This document shows positions 19,535 to 28,857 of a DNA stretch of 64,000 bases, piece by piece. Location: assembly GCA_020846195.1 (NCBI GenBank), contig JADLEJ010000004.1, positions 372,001 to 436,000 on the forward strand, given 5' to 3'. Origin of the DNA: Nitrospira sp. GTDB taxonomy: Bacteria; Nitrospirota; Nitrospiria; Nitrospirales; Nitrospiraceae. Every line of letters begins with the position of its first letter. Position 1 is the first letter of the stretch. A model generated the notes under the pieces. The model worked only from the letters and a program-made list of their open reading frames with translations. It searched no databases and was not told the DNA's origin. The position numbers and the translations under genes were made by a program.

Positions 19535-20884
19535 CTAATTCCGCCGGTGTACCTGCACCTTGATTCCATTTTTGGGGCGCAACGTCATTTTTGGATCCGG
19601 CACGATCGCCTGTCCCGGCACTAGGGACACTCGGAACCGCTGGGCGATAGCGGTGAGCGTCAAGATCGCTTCCATCTTGGCAAAATGCTCTCCGATACAG
19701 ACCCGGGCCCCGCCGCCGAACGGGAAATACGCAAACTGCGCCCGCTCTTTCTTAGCCGTTTCGGTGAACCGTTCTGGATTGAACCGCTCAGGGTCAGGGA
19801 AATATCGCGGGGTGCGATGCATGACATACGGGCTCAAATAGATTTTCGCCCCCGCAGGAATGATGGCGCCGCTCGGCAGCTTGTCGCCCTCCAGCGCCAC
19901 CCGAATAAAGATCCAGGTGGGCGGATAGAGGCGAATAGATTCAGCAAGCACCATCCCCGCATAGGTAAGCCGCGGAAGGTCTTCGACTGACGGAAGCCGA
20001 CGCCCAAGCACTTCGTCCACTTCAGATAAGAAGGCGGCTTCAATCTCAGGATGTTGAGACAACAGGTAGGAGGTCCACGTCAACGCCTCTGCAATTGTCT
20101 CATAGCCGGTTATAAACAGTGTCACCGCCTCATCGCGAACCTGCTGATCCGTCATTCCAGTCCCATCATCGTACCGTGCGCGAAGAAGCCGTGAAAGCAA
20201 GTCCTCGCCATCTGCGGAACGCGCGCGACGCGATTGAATCGCCCGGTAGACAATACCGTCGATCCGGCGCATGGCCTTGCGGTAGGCCATGCCGATTCGA
20301 CTCGGCATCCATTGAGGAAACGGCGAAAAAAACACGTGCTCCATGTAGCGGCGCCTGACCGTAATGGCCTCTAGCAACGACGGCATTTCCTGGTCCGCAT
20401 CCGATCCCAACAACGTCTTGACGATATTTTTTTGGGCCAAACCCATCATTTCACGGCCGAGATCGATCTGCATGCCATCCGTCCACCGGTCTAACATGGT
20501 CGCAACGCCGGTTGTGATCGTATGCGAAAAAGACTCCACGGTCTTTCGATAGAACACTGGCTGCATCATTCTTCGCTGCTTGAGATGCGCTGCGCCCACG
20601 CTGGTTAAAAGGCCAGATCCCGACAGCCGCTTCCCACTCACACTGGTCATGCGAGGTGACTTGCCATAGTTGTCCGGGTTCACCACCAAGACATGCTTGA
20701 CGTCTTCTGGATTATTGAGCAAATACGTCGGCTCGCCGATAGTCAGCTTGACCACGTCGCCATACTCGGCAGCGCAACGCGAGAGAAAGCCAAGCTGGTC
20801 GTACAAGAATGCCGGGAGATGCCCCACAAACGGGTAACCAGCCGGCCCCCGAGCCGTCGATTCTGCCTTGTTGCCGCTACTCAT
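19535..20884 (-). CDS. Cytochrome P450
   Basis: ESIRLYPP (ExxR) and FGGGARVCIGEHFAKMEA (FxxGxxxCxG heme loop); start MSSGNKAEST chosen at 20884. Confidence 0.93.
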   Translation of the reverse strand: MSSGNKAESTARGPAGYPFVGHLPAFLYDQLGFLSRCAAEYGDVVKLTIGEPTYLLNNPEDVKHVLVVNPDNYGKSPRMTSVSGKRLSGSGLLTSVGAAHLKQRRMMQPVFYRKTVESFSHTITTGVATMLDRWTDGMQIDLGREMMGLAQKNIVKTLLGSDADQEMPSLLEAITVRRRYMEHVFFSPFPQWMPSRIGMAYRKAMRRIDGIVYRAIQSRRARSADGEDLLSRLLRARYDDGTGMTDQQVRDEAVTLFITGYETIAEALTWTSYLLSQHPEIEAAFLSEVDEVLGRRLPSVEDLPRLTYAGMVLAESIRLYPPTWIFIRVALEGDKLPSGAIIPAGAKIYLSPYVMHRTPRYFPDPERFNPERFTETAKKERAQFAYFPFGGGARVCIGEHFAKMEAILTLTAIAQRFRVSLVPGQAIVPDPKMTLRPKNGIKVQVHRRN

Positions 20885-22118
20885 TTTCAGACAATCCTTC
20901 GCAGGCCACGACCGATGCGCCCTTCTTTTTCTCAATCGCGTCGATGATCCGGAGATAGCCAGCCAGATAGCGTTCTTGGGAATAGAACTTTTCGTACCCG
21001 ACTCGGGCTCGCTGCGCAAGGGTTTCTCGTAAATCGCCGTCCAGGGCCAGCGCAGAGAGCATCCTCCGAAGTTCTTCGCCCGACCGATACACACATCCGC
21101 CACCGGTTTTCTCGACCGCTTCGCAACTCCCGCCGGCGTCGTGGGCCACGACCGGCGTTCCACAAGCCAGCGCTTCAAGCACCGCTAATGGAAACACTTC
21201 CGGCGCCAACGACGGTAAAATCAGCGCCGTTACCCGCTGATACAGCCCAATCAGCTCAGACTGCGGGCGCGCGCCCAAGAAACGAATGTGCGGACGGTCT
21301 CCGTACCGCTCCTCCAACTCAGTCCGCAAGTCTCCCTCACCGACGACATCAAGGTCGAATTCAGGCAAGTGCACAAATTCTTCAAGCAAACGGACGATGC
21401 CCTTGGAGGCAGTTACCCTGCCGACAAATAAAAAGCGCGGACGCTCTCCAGAAGCACGCCAGACCGAGAGGCCCGGCTCAAGACTGGAGAACGTCGGCAG
21501 AACGTCGATCGGCGCAGCCACCCCCGCAGCTCGGTGTCGCTGAGCCGTGAATTCGCTTGGGGCTAAGAGTGCGTCGACATGGGCCATGCTGCGCTGAATC
21601 AAATTCGTATACCGCCATAATTGAGGAGGGACCCCAGACCGAAGACAACAAGTGAAGCACTCCGGGCCATCGCAGGCTTGCGCTCGATCCTTCCAAAAGA
21701 TATGCGTCGGGCAGAGCAACCAGTGCTCGTGCAAGGTATACAACGTCACCGGGGCGCGGCTCAGCCGAAGGGCCCCAGGGCCTCCGATCAAAGAAATGTT
21801 GTGAAAATTGACGACGTCGAAACCACGGTCGAGCACCGCTTGCAATTGTGCCGTTTTCACTCCAGGCTGCCCCGTTTGTTGCGTAATCAACGGAGACAGT
21901 TTGCCAAAGGGGCTGCGCAGGCGATGAACCACCACCCCATCCTGCTCGGCTTGCGCAACCGGCTGCCCTCTGCCTTGCAGGCGGTAGGCATCTTCGCAAT
22001 GCACCACCTCGACATGATGCCCTTTTGCCACCAGCGCACGGGACAATCCCTGCACAAACGTAGCGTCCCCTCCGAAATGATACGGAGGATAAAATGTCGT
22101 CACCATGCAAAATCGCAT
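20877..22118 (-). CDS. Glycosyltransferase family 4
   Basis: FVGRVTASKGIVRLLEEF, PEVFPLAVLEALACGTPVVAHDAGG. Confidence 0.9.
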   Translation of the reverse strand: MRFCMVTTFYPPYHFGGDATFVQGLSRALVAKGHHVEVVHCEDAYRLQGRGQPVAQAEQDGVVVHRLRSPFGKLSPLITQQTGQPGVKTAQLQAVLDRGFDVVNFHNISLIGGPGALRLSRAPVTLYTLHEHWLLCPTHIFWKDRAQACDGPECFTCCLRSGVPPQLWRYTNLIQRSMAHVDALLAPSEFTAQRHRAAGVAAPIDVLPTFSSLEPGLSVWRASGERPRFLFVGRVTASKGIVRLLEEFVHLPEFDLDVVGEGDLRTELEERYGDRPHIRFLGARPQSELIGLYQRVTALILPSLAPEVFPLAVLEALACGTPVVAHDAGGSCEAVEKTGGGCVYRSGEELRRMLSALALDGDLRETLAQRARVGYEKFYSQERYLAGYLRIIDAIEKKKGASVVACEGLSENE

Positions 22119-22124
22119 CGACTG

Positions 22125-22289
22125 CTAATCCTGCCGGCTGCTTCGATTCACAGCTGCTCGCCGAGCGTCGGCAAGAGCCACGACCTGGGCACCAAAAGCA
22201 GCTTGTACTGTCGGCAGATGGAGAGTTCTGGTGACGCGGCCGGCCCCGACAATTCCAATCCTAAGACGCCGCACTTCGTCGGACTTCAT
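22125..22289 (-). pseudogene. Gfo/Idh/MocA-type oxidoreductase N-terminal fragment
   Basis: Hand translation: MKSDEVRRLRIGIVGAGRVTRTLHLPTVQAAFGAQVVALADARRAAVNRSSRQD*; Rossmann GxGxxx start with no continuation. Confidence 0.65.
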
Positions 22290-22304
22290 CCAATACACTC
22301 CTGA

Positions 22305-22477
22305 TTACACACCCAAGATATCGATGCGATCCTGCTGTTGCACAGGCTGAAGCCGATCGGCCTCATACTGTGCAATTTTTTCGAGAGCATTCCCCTACGC
22401 CAACGGCATAGCCGATCATCTGCACCACACCATCGACCAAGAGACCGACGGCCAGTGCCACAATCCGTGCCCTTGCT
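22305..22477 (-). pseudogene. Remnant C-terminus of a membrane-associated GT2-like protein, frameshifted
   Basis: Hand translation: ARARIVALAVGLLVDGVVQMIGYAVGVG (one-base shift at GGGG) NALEKIAQYEADRLQPVQQQDRIDILGV*; resembles the tail of the preceding GT2 (ALIVICHAAGEFVGYIFGPG). Confidence 0.5.
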
Positions 22478-22538
22478 TAGGTTTTTTCGATTCGGTCATT
22501 TCGTGGCGCCCTTTTCAACTCCGCTCATAGGACCGCTC

Positions 22539-23474
22539 CTACGCCAAGTGCCGTGGGCTATTACCCGGGCCGAAGATATACCCGACGAACTCGCCTGCGG
22601 CATGACAGATCACAATCAAAGCCGTGAGCGGCAGACTTGCCAAGGCGGGCTTCAGCAGTCGCCGTTTTCGTATCACAGGGCCTTGAGTCACCCACAATAG
22701 GTAGGCCGGAAGAACGGTGCAGCCACCGAGCCGAATCAACCGCTCGATCCATGAGACGTGCTGGAGACGAAACCCTGCGATCGACCGGCCGTTGTGAAAA
22801 TGCGCCGCAAAGGTTCCCCAGAACCCCCACGTCTGATTATGCGAAACGATGAGCTGATCGTCCGCGATAAGAATTTCCCCTTGTTCGCATAATCTGCGAT
22901 TGAATAAAAACTCCATCATGCCGAGTCGAGAGAGCTTCCGTGGGACAACCCGCCGTTTGTACGAGATGTTGGCCTGCAACGAAATGGTTCGTTGTGTGCC
23001 CGTTTCAATCGGCGCGGTGAAGGGCCCGAACACGATCAGGAAATTAGACCAGTCGATGAGTCTGGCGGTCGCGCCATTTTCGACGACCCCGCCGATCGCA
23101 GCGGCTTCAGGATGATGTCGGTGCGCCGCCAGCATTCGTTCACACCACTCGGGCATCACCGTGCAGTGGTCTTCGGTCACCGCCACGATGTCGCCGGCTG
23201 CTTGGGTCATTGCAAGCTCGCGCAAGAAAAACACCGACCCGCCTGGCCATGGTATCCACTTCACTTCCGGATAGCGCTCAGCCACATCGGCCGGCAACCC
23301 CTGGCCATGCCCATCCCCCACCAACACCTCCGCGCCGATCGCCACGGCTTGCGCGTGAAGCGACTCGAGGCAGGGCTGGATTTCCGGCCAAGCCTTGGTC
23401 GTCGCAATGACGACCGACAAGAGAATAGAGCCCCCGTTAGCCCCTCCTGCCGTCTCTGCGGTCGCTATACCCAC
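22539..23474 (-). CDS. Glycosyltransferase family 2
   Basis: LLSVVIATTKAWPEIQPCLESL, VTEDHCTVMPEWCERML. Confidence 0.85.
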   Translation of the reverse strand: MGIATAETAGGANGGSILLSVVIATTKAWPEIQPCLESLHAQAVAIGAEVLVGDGHGQGLPADVAERYPEVKWIPWPGGSVFFLRELAMTQAAGDIVAVTEDHCTVMPEWCERMLAAHRHHPEAAAIGGVVENGATARLIDWSNFLIVFGPFTAPIETGTQRTISLQANISYKRRVVPRKLSRLGMMEFLFNRRLCEQGEILIADDQLIVSHNQTWGFWGTFAAHFHNGRSIAGFRLQHVSWIERLIRLGGCTVLPAYLLWVTQGPVIRKRRLLKPALASLPLTALIVICHAAGEFVGYIFGPGNSPRHLA

Positions 23475-23482
23475 CGATCACC

Positions 23483-24625
23483 TCATCGTCGCGCAATGGC
23501 CATCGCCGCTTGATAACTTTTCACTGTCGCCCTCGCTGTCTGATCCCATCGATACTGGCGGGCCTGCTCCAGTCCCTGTCCCTGCCGTTTAACCCGAAGT
23601 CTATCGTCGGCCAGCAGTCGTTGTATCGCATCGGCCAGCCCCGCGACGTCGTCCGGAGCAACGAGCTCGGCCGCAGCCTCAAGATTCTCCGCCAGCGAAG
23701 AGGACCTGGTGCTGATCACCGGCACGCCGCAGGCCATCGCCTCCAGCGGAGGAAACCCGAATCCTTCATGGAGGGAGGGATAGACAAACAGTCTCGCGCC
23801 CGCATACACGGCGGGAAGATCCTGCTGGCCCACATAGCCGGCGAGATGCACTCTTCCACGCAACGCCGGCGCCTGTATCTGTTTCAGCAACGCCTCGTAC
23901 CCCCAGCCCAATTTGCCGGCAAGCACCAACCGCTCTTTGAGAGCGCCGGCCTCGACGAGCCGTCGATAGGCTTCGACCAATGCCGGAATATTCTTTCTCG
24001 GTTCAAGAGTCCCGACATACAGAATGTAGGGTTCCGGAAGCGCCAGCCGCGTCACGACATCTCGAACCGATGCAGGGTCGCAAGGCCGGAACTCTTCCCC
24101 GATTCCTGGCACGGTCACATGAATTCGCTTCGGGTCCAGGTTCGGGAGAAATTCCAAGATCGCCTGCCTGGTCGCTTGCGAAGGCGCCACCACCACATCC
24201 GCCCTGCTGAGACTCGCCAACACCATCCGCCGATACCAAACGCTTCGTCGCAGCGCAATGTGGCATTGTGGGTGCGAAAATGACGTCATGTCATGAACCG
24301 TCAACACATGACGCGCCGCCCCTCGCAGATAGGGCATGATGAACGATGGAGAATGCACCACATCCGCCCTCCAAAGAGTCGCCGCCGCCGGCAAGAGTAT
24401 CTGCTGGGAGGCCAGGCGAATCGGCCTGGGCCGCGCGCTCAGGGAGGCATGAGAAACATTTTCCGGCAGCCCCTCAGTAAAGAGATGCCGATCTTCATGG
24501 TTATGGTAAATCCTGTACTGGCTGGTTCGATCGACCTTCGCAAGGTGCCACACCAGTTGCTTCAGATACGTGTCGATCCCCGTCATTTGAGGAATGAACG
24601 CGGTGAAATCGAAGGCAACTCTCAT
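23483..24625 (-). CDS. Glycosyltransferase family 4
   Basis: YILYVGTLEPRKNIPALVEAYRRL, PSLHEGFGFPPLEAMACGVPVI. Confidence 0.92.
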   Translation of the reverse strand: MRVAFDFTAFIPQMTGIDTYLKQLVWHLAKVDRTSQYRIYHNHEDRHLFTEGLPENVSHASLSARPRPIRLASQQILLPAAATLWRADVVHSPSFIMPYLRGAARHVLTVHDMTSFSHPQCHIALRRSVWYRRMVLASLSRADVVVAPSQATRQAILEFLPNLDPKRIHVTVPGIGEEFRPCDPASVRDVVTRLALPEPYILYVGTLEPRKNIPALVEAYRRLVEAGALKERLVLAGKLGWGYEALLKQIQAPALRGRVHLAGYVGQQDLPAVYAGARLFVYPSLHEGFGFPPLEAMACGVPVISTRSSSLAENLEAAAELVAPDDVAGLADAIQRLLADDRLRVKRQGQGLEQARQYRWDQTARATVKSYQAAMAIARR

Positions 24626-24646
24626 CTGTCACTCTGCGTCGCACGC

Positions 24647-25576
24647 CTACCGGTACTGGCTTCCCACGATGGCTTCGCCGCGAAACGCCTGCCACATCCC
24701 GGGGATTTCGAGGACATGCGTCACAACAGTCAGCGCCAATGCCAGCGGCAGCTCGTACACCCTGACGTGGTAATGTTTGAAGCACCGAAGACAATCGCGA
24801 ATGCTGTCCAGCGTTTTCCCCGCCACGATGAACGGAATGGCCGCCACGCCAAGGCGGATCAAGCGCGCATAGGGAAGCCGGGCGTCGCGCAGCCGCGTGA
24901 TGATAGTGCTATAGCCGTGATTGCGGCGGATATCCCGCTCCATGGGCCACCCTTCAAAATCGTGCACCACCACCAGAGCAGGGTCGAATAACAGCGCCAC
25001 ACCGTCTCGCAAAAACGCCTCCGACTGTATCCGGGATGCAAATGCACCCATCCCAACGGGAAGTGGATGGCGCTGATAGATGTCGCGTCTAAAAGCAGCC
25101 GCATTGCCGGAGATGAACCGAGTAGGACCACGTCGTCCAGGGTCAAGATACGACCGCGACAACAGACCGAGGAGTCGCTCCATGCGCGACCGGCCAGGAT
25201 ACAACGTTCTGGCGCTGACGGCCGCTGCGCCAGGATGTTCGGCAATGGCGGCGCGCAGCACCCGCAACCATGACCGGCTCGGAATGCAGTCGGCATCGAC
25301 GATGGCCAGCCAGTCCCCAGTGGCAGCCTCCACCGCCCGGTTCTTCAGTTCGTAAGACGATTCGGCGTCGACATACAAAATCCTCATGTTGGGGATCATC
25401 GCGGCCACATCCCCCGGCACCCGGACTTTAAACCGCGATGACTCGACGAGTATGAACTCGTCGGCAGGCGGCGCATCTTGCTCCGCCCAGGCCCGTAGCG
25501 CACGCCGGAGATCCTCCCACGACTTCTCCTCGCCAGCCGCGTAGTCGGAGACCACAATGACAGAAAGCTTGCTCAT
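24647..25576 (-). CDS. Glycosyltransferase family 2
   Basis: NRAVEAATGDWLAIVDADCIPSRSWL; ATGA overlap with the upstream gene. Confidence 0.87.
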   Translation of the reverse strand: MSKLSVIVVSDYAAGEEKSWEDLRRALRAWAEQDAPPADEFILVESSRFKVRVPGDVAAMIPNMRILYVDAESSYELKNRAVEAATGDWLAIVDADCIPSRSWLRVLRAAIAEHPGAAAVSARTLYPGRSRMERLLGLLSRSYLDPGRRGPTRFISGNAAAFRRDIYQRHPLPVGMGAFASRIQSEAFLRDGVALLFDPALVVVHDFEGWPMERDIRRNHGYSTIITRLRDARLPYARLIRLGVAAIPFIVAGKTLDSIRDCLRCFKHYHVRVYELPLALALTVVTHVLEIPGMWQAFRGEAIVGSQYR

Positions 25577-26958
25577 CGGCGCGTCCCTTGTGTGACGTTC
25601 CATGCAATGATCTCCTTTGCAATACCGGCCTTTGGCTGTACATCCTGTTTAGATACGGGCATCGTATGATTTTCAACTGACGCCACGGACGGCCATACCG
25701 CCTCCGATGGAGGCGGACATCCACGGGGCAAAGAGCGAGAGACGGCAGCGCCAACGGTATCCCGCATGAAGCGCTTGAGCGTTTCCGCATGGCGGTCAAT
25801 AGCGAATTGTCCGCGCAACTCCTCTGATGGGACTTGGCGTGCCAGCTGATCCGCTCCGGATGAACTCAAGAATGCAACCCAGTCCTCCGCATTGTCCTTC
25901 ACCGCCAAGCCTGGTCCAGCTGCACAGGCAAGACCGCGTACGGCCTGTGTCGTGGCCAGTACCGGCATTCGATTGTGCAGGCTCTCCGCAACCTTAATAT
26001 TGACGCCAGCACCCACGCGAGTGGGGCACACCATGATGTCGACTTGGCTCCAAACTGTTGCGAGATCAGGGACTCTCCCGTGGAGCACGACTCGATCAGA
26101 GACAGGCAACCGCTCGCTCCCCCGCCCAAAGACCTGGACCTGGAGCGGTCGCTGAACCTTCGGAAGAACCTCCTCAATCAGCCACAACCAATTCCGACGA
26201 TTCGGCCACCAGGCAAAATCGGCGAGGTATCCGAGGCGCAACGGGCTGCTCACCCGAGGCAGTCGGGATGCCGGCGGTGCCGTAAAGAGCGGCGGGACAT
26301 GAAGCGCTCGGATATCGGGAACCTGCCTCTTGCCCCAGGCCATTTCGTCGGCTGAAAGAAAGATCACACCGGCGGCGCGATGAAAAGCCTCGATCTCATA
26401 TTGCCGCTGCTTACACACTTCTCGCTTGAACAAGTAAGAGAGGATGGGGGAGAGGGACACCTGCTGAGCAAGCACCCGGTACTCAAGGTTGTGGGCAACC
26501 AGTAGGATCGGCATCTCTGCGGGAAGTTCCTCGGCGGCCCACAGCATATCGCTTCCGTTTATCACGACCGCTGCGTAGCGGCGCGAACGAACAGCCGCGC
26601 GGATTCTACCTCGAAACTCTCCCTGCAAGGTGAAGAGTGCTTTTGCAGGATGCTTCGAAACGCACGAGTATGCCAAAGACATGGCTTGCCGAACGTGCCT
26701 CCACAGACCCGTCGGCGGATGCAGCGGGCCCAACACATCCACATCAAATCGATGATCTCCCTGCTGGAGCGCAGCCACCAATCCTCGCGTATAGGTCCTT
26801 GCCCCGCCCGGATGCGTGGCAGGATCGACCAGCGATACGATGAGAATGCTCGAAGACACCATCAGCAACCTCGCATTACTCCCAGGCCCCATACCGCACC
26901 CGCCAGTCCTCCCGCGGGATACCGCCGTGCATTCGGAGGTACTTTCTTTCTGGCACAT
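25573..26958 (-). CDS. Glycosyltransferase family 4 (start possibly near 26862)
   Basis: THPGGARTYTRGLVAAL, MVCPTRVGAGVNIKVAESLHNRMPVLAT. Confidence 0.83.
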   Translation of the reverse strand: MCQKESTSECTAVSRGRTGGCGMGPGSNARLLMVSSSILIVSLVDPATHPGGARTYTRGLVAALQQGDHRFDVDVLGPLHPPTGLWRHVRQAMSLAYSCVSKHPAKALFTLQGEFRGRIRAAVRSRRYAAVVINGSDMLWAAEELPAEMPILLVAHNLEYRVLAQQVSLSPILSYLFKREVCKQRQYEIEAFHRAAGVIFLSADEMAWGKRQVPDIRALHVPPLFTAPPASRLPRVSSPLRLGYLADFAWWPNRRNWLWLIEEVLPKVQRPLQVQVFGRGSERLPVSDRVVLHGRVPDLATVWSQVDIMVCPTRVGAGVNIKVAESLHNRMPVLATTQAVRGLACAAGPGLAVKDNAEDWVAFLSSSGADQLARQVPSEELRGQFAIDRHAETLKRFMRDTVGAAVSRSLPRGCPPPSEAVWPSVASVENHTMPVSKQDVQPKAGIAKEIIAWNVTQGTRR

Positions 26959-27003
26959 AGGGGCTAATCCCCAGGAACCACCGGCTCCGCCATGTCCCTG
27001 CCC

Positions 27004-28470
27004 TCAAGCCACCTGAGCCGGCTCGCGCTTTCGAAGCAGCATCGAACGGACTGCTGTTAGCTCTCTATAGCGAAACTCCCCAATCAACCAATAGCCGAAC
27101 ACACTGAAGATCCCAAGCAATAGTAATTTGGCAAAAACCAGCAACCCAGGAGTCGGCCAGGCCCACGACGCCGCACCGACAACGAAGCCGATCGCCAGGC
27201 TTCGCACAAGAGTCCCGGCCGGTGGCCACACCTTCCAGAGCCCGTACACACTCACAAGGGCTCCAGTCGCACCAAGCAAAGAGACTACGACGGTGACCAG
27301 CGCGGCGCCTTGCTGCCCCAATCGAGGAATCACGATGAGATGCCCAACCAGCGCCAGCAAAACCAACGGGGCCGTAAACAGCACCGTTCTAGCCGGGAGT
27401 CCCGCGGCCGTCATAACCGTCATCGATACCATTAGCATGACATTCGAGACGGCTCCGACTATCAAGAGCGCCAACAGAGGGCCCGCAGACACAAACTCGG
27501 ATCCGAACACTACCTGCACGATCTCCGGCGATGCGCCGGCAATGATTGCCGCGACCGGAAGGAAGAACAGCGTAACGCGCATCGAATCCCGCGCGAGATC
27601 CCTGGCTCTGTCATTCTGGCAATCCGCAAGTTGGCGGCTCAATGTCGCGAGCAGCAGCGAGGAGAAGGTCCAGGAAAACAGCCCGGGCAAGAGCGACAGG
27701 CTCTGAGCCGCACTGTAGATGCCGGCTTGCCGCGCGGTGCCCCCAAGAATCTTCAGCATGAACAGATCCATCCCATTGAAAAAGATGAGACAGATCGAGG
27801 AGAGAAACAACAGCGCTCCATACCGCTGAATCGGGAGAGGCACTGAAGCCTGCTTGGCAAACATCCCTTCTCCGAGATACCAGCGGCTCAGCAGCAGCTC
27901 TGCCAGCGACGAACCGATCACCCCGAGCAACGCCCCCGTGATGGAAAACCCTGCCTGCACCAGTGCCACCACGAGCCCCATCCTGACTAGCCAGCGGCCA
28001 GCCCTGGCGGCGGCCCCAGCCCCGTAATTACCCAGTCCAATCAGTACATTTCGATACGCTTGGGCGACGCATAGCAGGGGAATATCGAGCGCGCACAGAC
28101 GAAGATAGAAAGCCAAATCCGGTTCTTTGAGCAGCGCGCTGAGCGGTGTGGCGAAGACCCAGACGAGCGCCATCGCCGCAAGGCCAAGCTTCAGACTGAG
28201 ACGAATCACCATGGCACCGACCGGTTTCCAATCGTCCGTTTCACCGACAAACTTGATCGTCGTCTTGGTGAAAAACGAGTTGATCGCGCTTTCGACCCAG
28301 ATGATCGTGGTCAGCGTGAGCGCCAGCAAGCCATAGCCTTGGGGACCAAGCCGTCTCGTCAAAAATCCCGTCGTGATAAGGGCCGTAAGCGGAAACAGCA
28401 GTTCCGCCAGAAATATTCTGGCGGTCCCGTCCATCATGCGGCGGCCTGTAGTCGTCGTCAGTAAGCTCAT
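27004..28470 (-). CDS. Wzx-like polysaccharide flippase
   Basis: FPLTALITTGFLTRRLGPQGYGLLALTLTTI; about 12-14 TM. Confidence 0.88.
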   Translation of the reverse strand: MSLLTTTTGRRMMDGTARIFLAELLFPLTALITTGFLTRRLGPQGYGLLALTLTTIIWVESAINSFFTKTTIKFVGETDDWKPVGAMVIRLSLKLGLAAMALVWVFATPLSALLKEPDLAFYLRLCALDIPLLCVAQAYRNVLIGLGNYGAGAAARAGRWLVRMGLVVALVQAGFSITGALLGVIGSSLAELLLSRWYLGEGMFAKQASVPLPIQRYGALLFLSSICLIFFNGMDLFMLKILGGTARQAGIYSAAQSLSLLPGLFSWTFSSLLLATLSRQLADCQNDRARDLARDSMRVTLFFLPVAAIIAGASPEIVQVVFGSEFVSAGPLLALLIVGAVSNVMLMVSMTVMTAAGLPARTVLFTAPLVLLALVGHLIVIPRLGQQGAALVTVVVSLLGATGALVSVYGLWKVWPPAGTLVRSLAIGFVVGAASWAWPTPGLLVFAKLLLLGIFSVFGYWLIGEFRYRELTAVRSMLLRKREPAQVA

Positions 28471-28857
28471 TCCACCCCTTCGGATCTCATGCGCGGAAGA
28501 GGCTCCATCTCCTCAGCAAGTTCCGCTCAACAAGCTAATGCCCCTTCACTTTTTCATTGCCCCGCTTGGCAACGCCTATGGAGCGCTCCCGGATGAACAC
28601 ACCGCGCACTTTGACCTAGTATAGAAACACGATGGCAGGTAGCCAATACCTCTTACCTCACTCCCACCCTACTAAAGAGGGGCCAGCGGCATAAGACATT
28701 GCGATGAGACCAGGGCGATTCCACAGAACAATGTGCGCATTAGCGCAGATCGCCCAGCTCTCTTCATTGCCTTGGAAGTCTAGGGAGGAGTCCATATAGG
28801 GGCTGGAGAGATCCGACTCGCACCATTAGCCGCATAGCCTGGCCCTGGAAGAATGAG

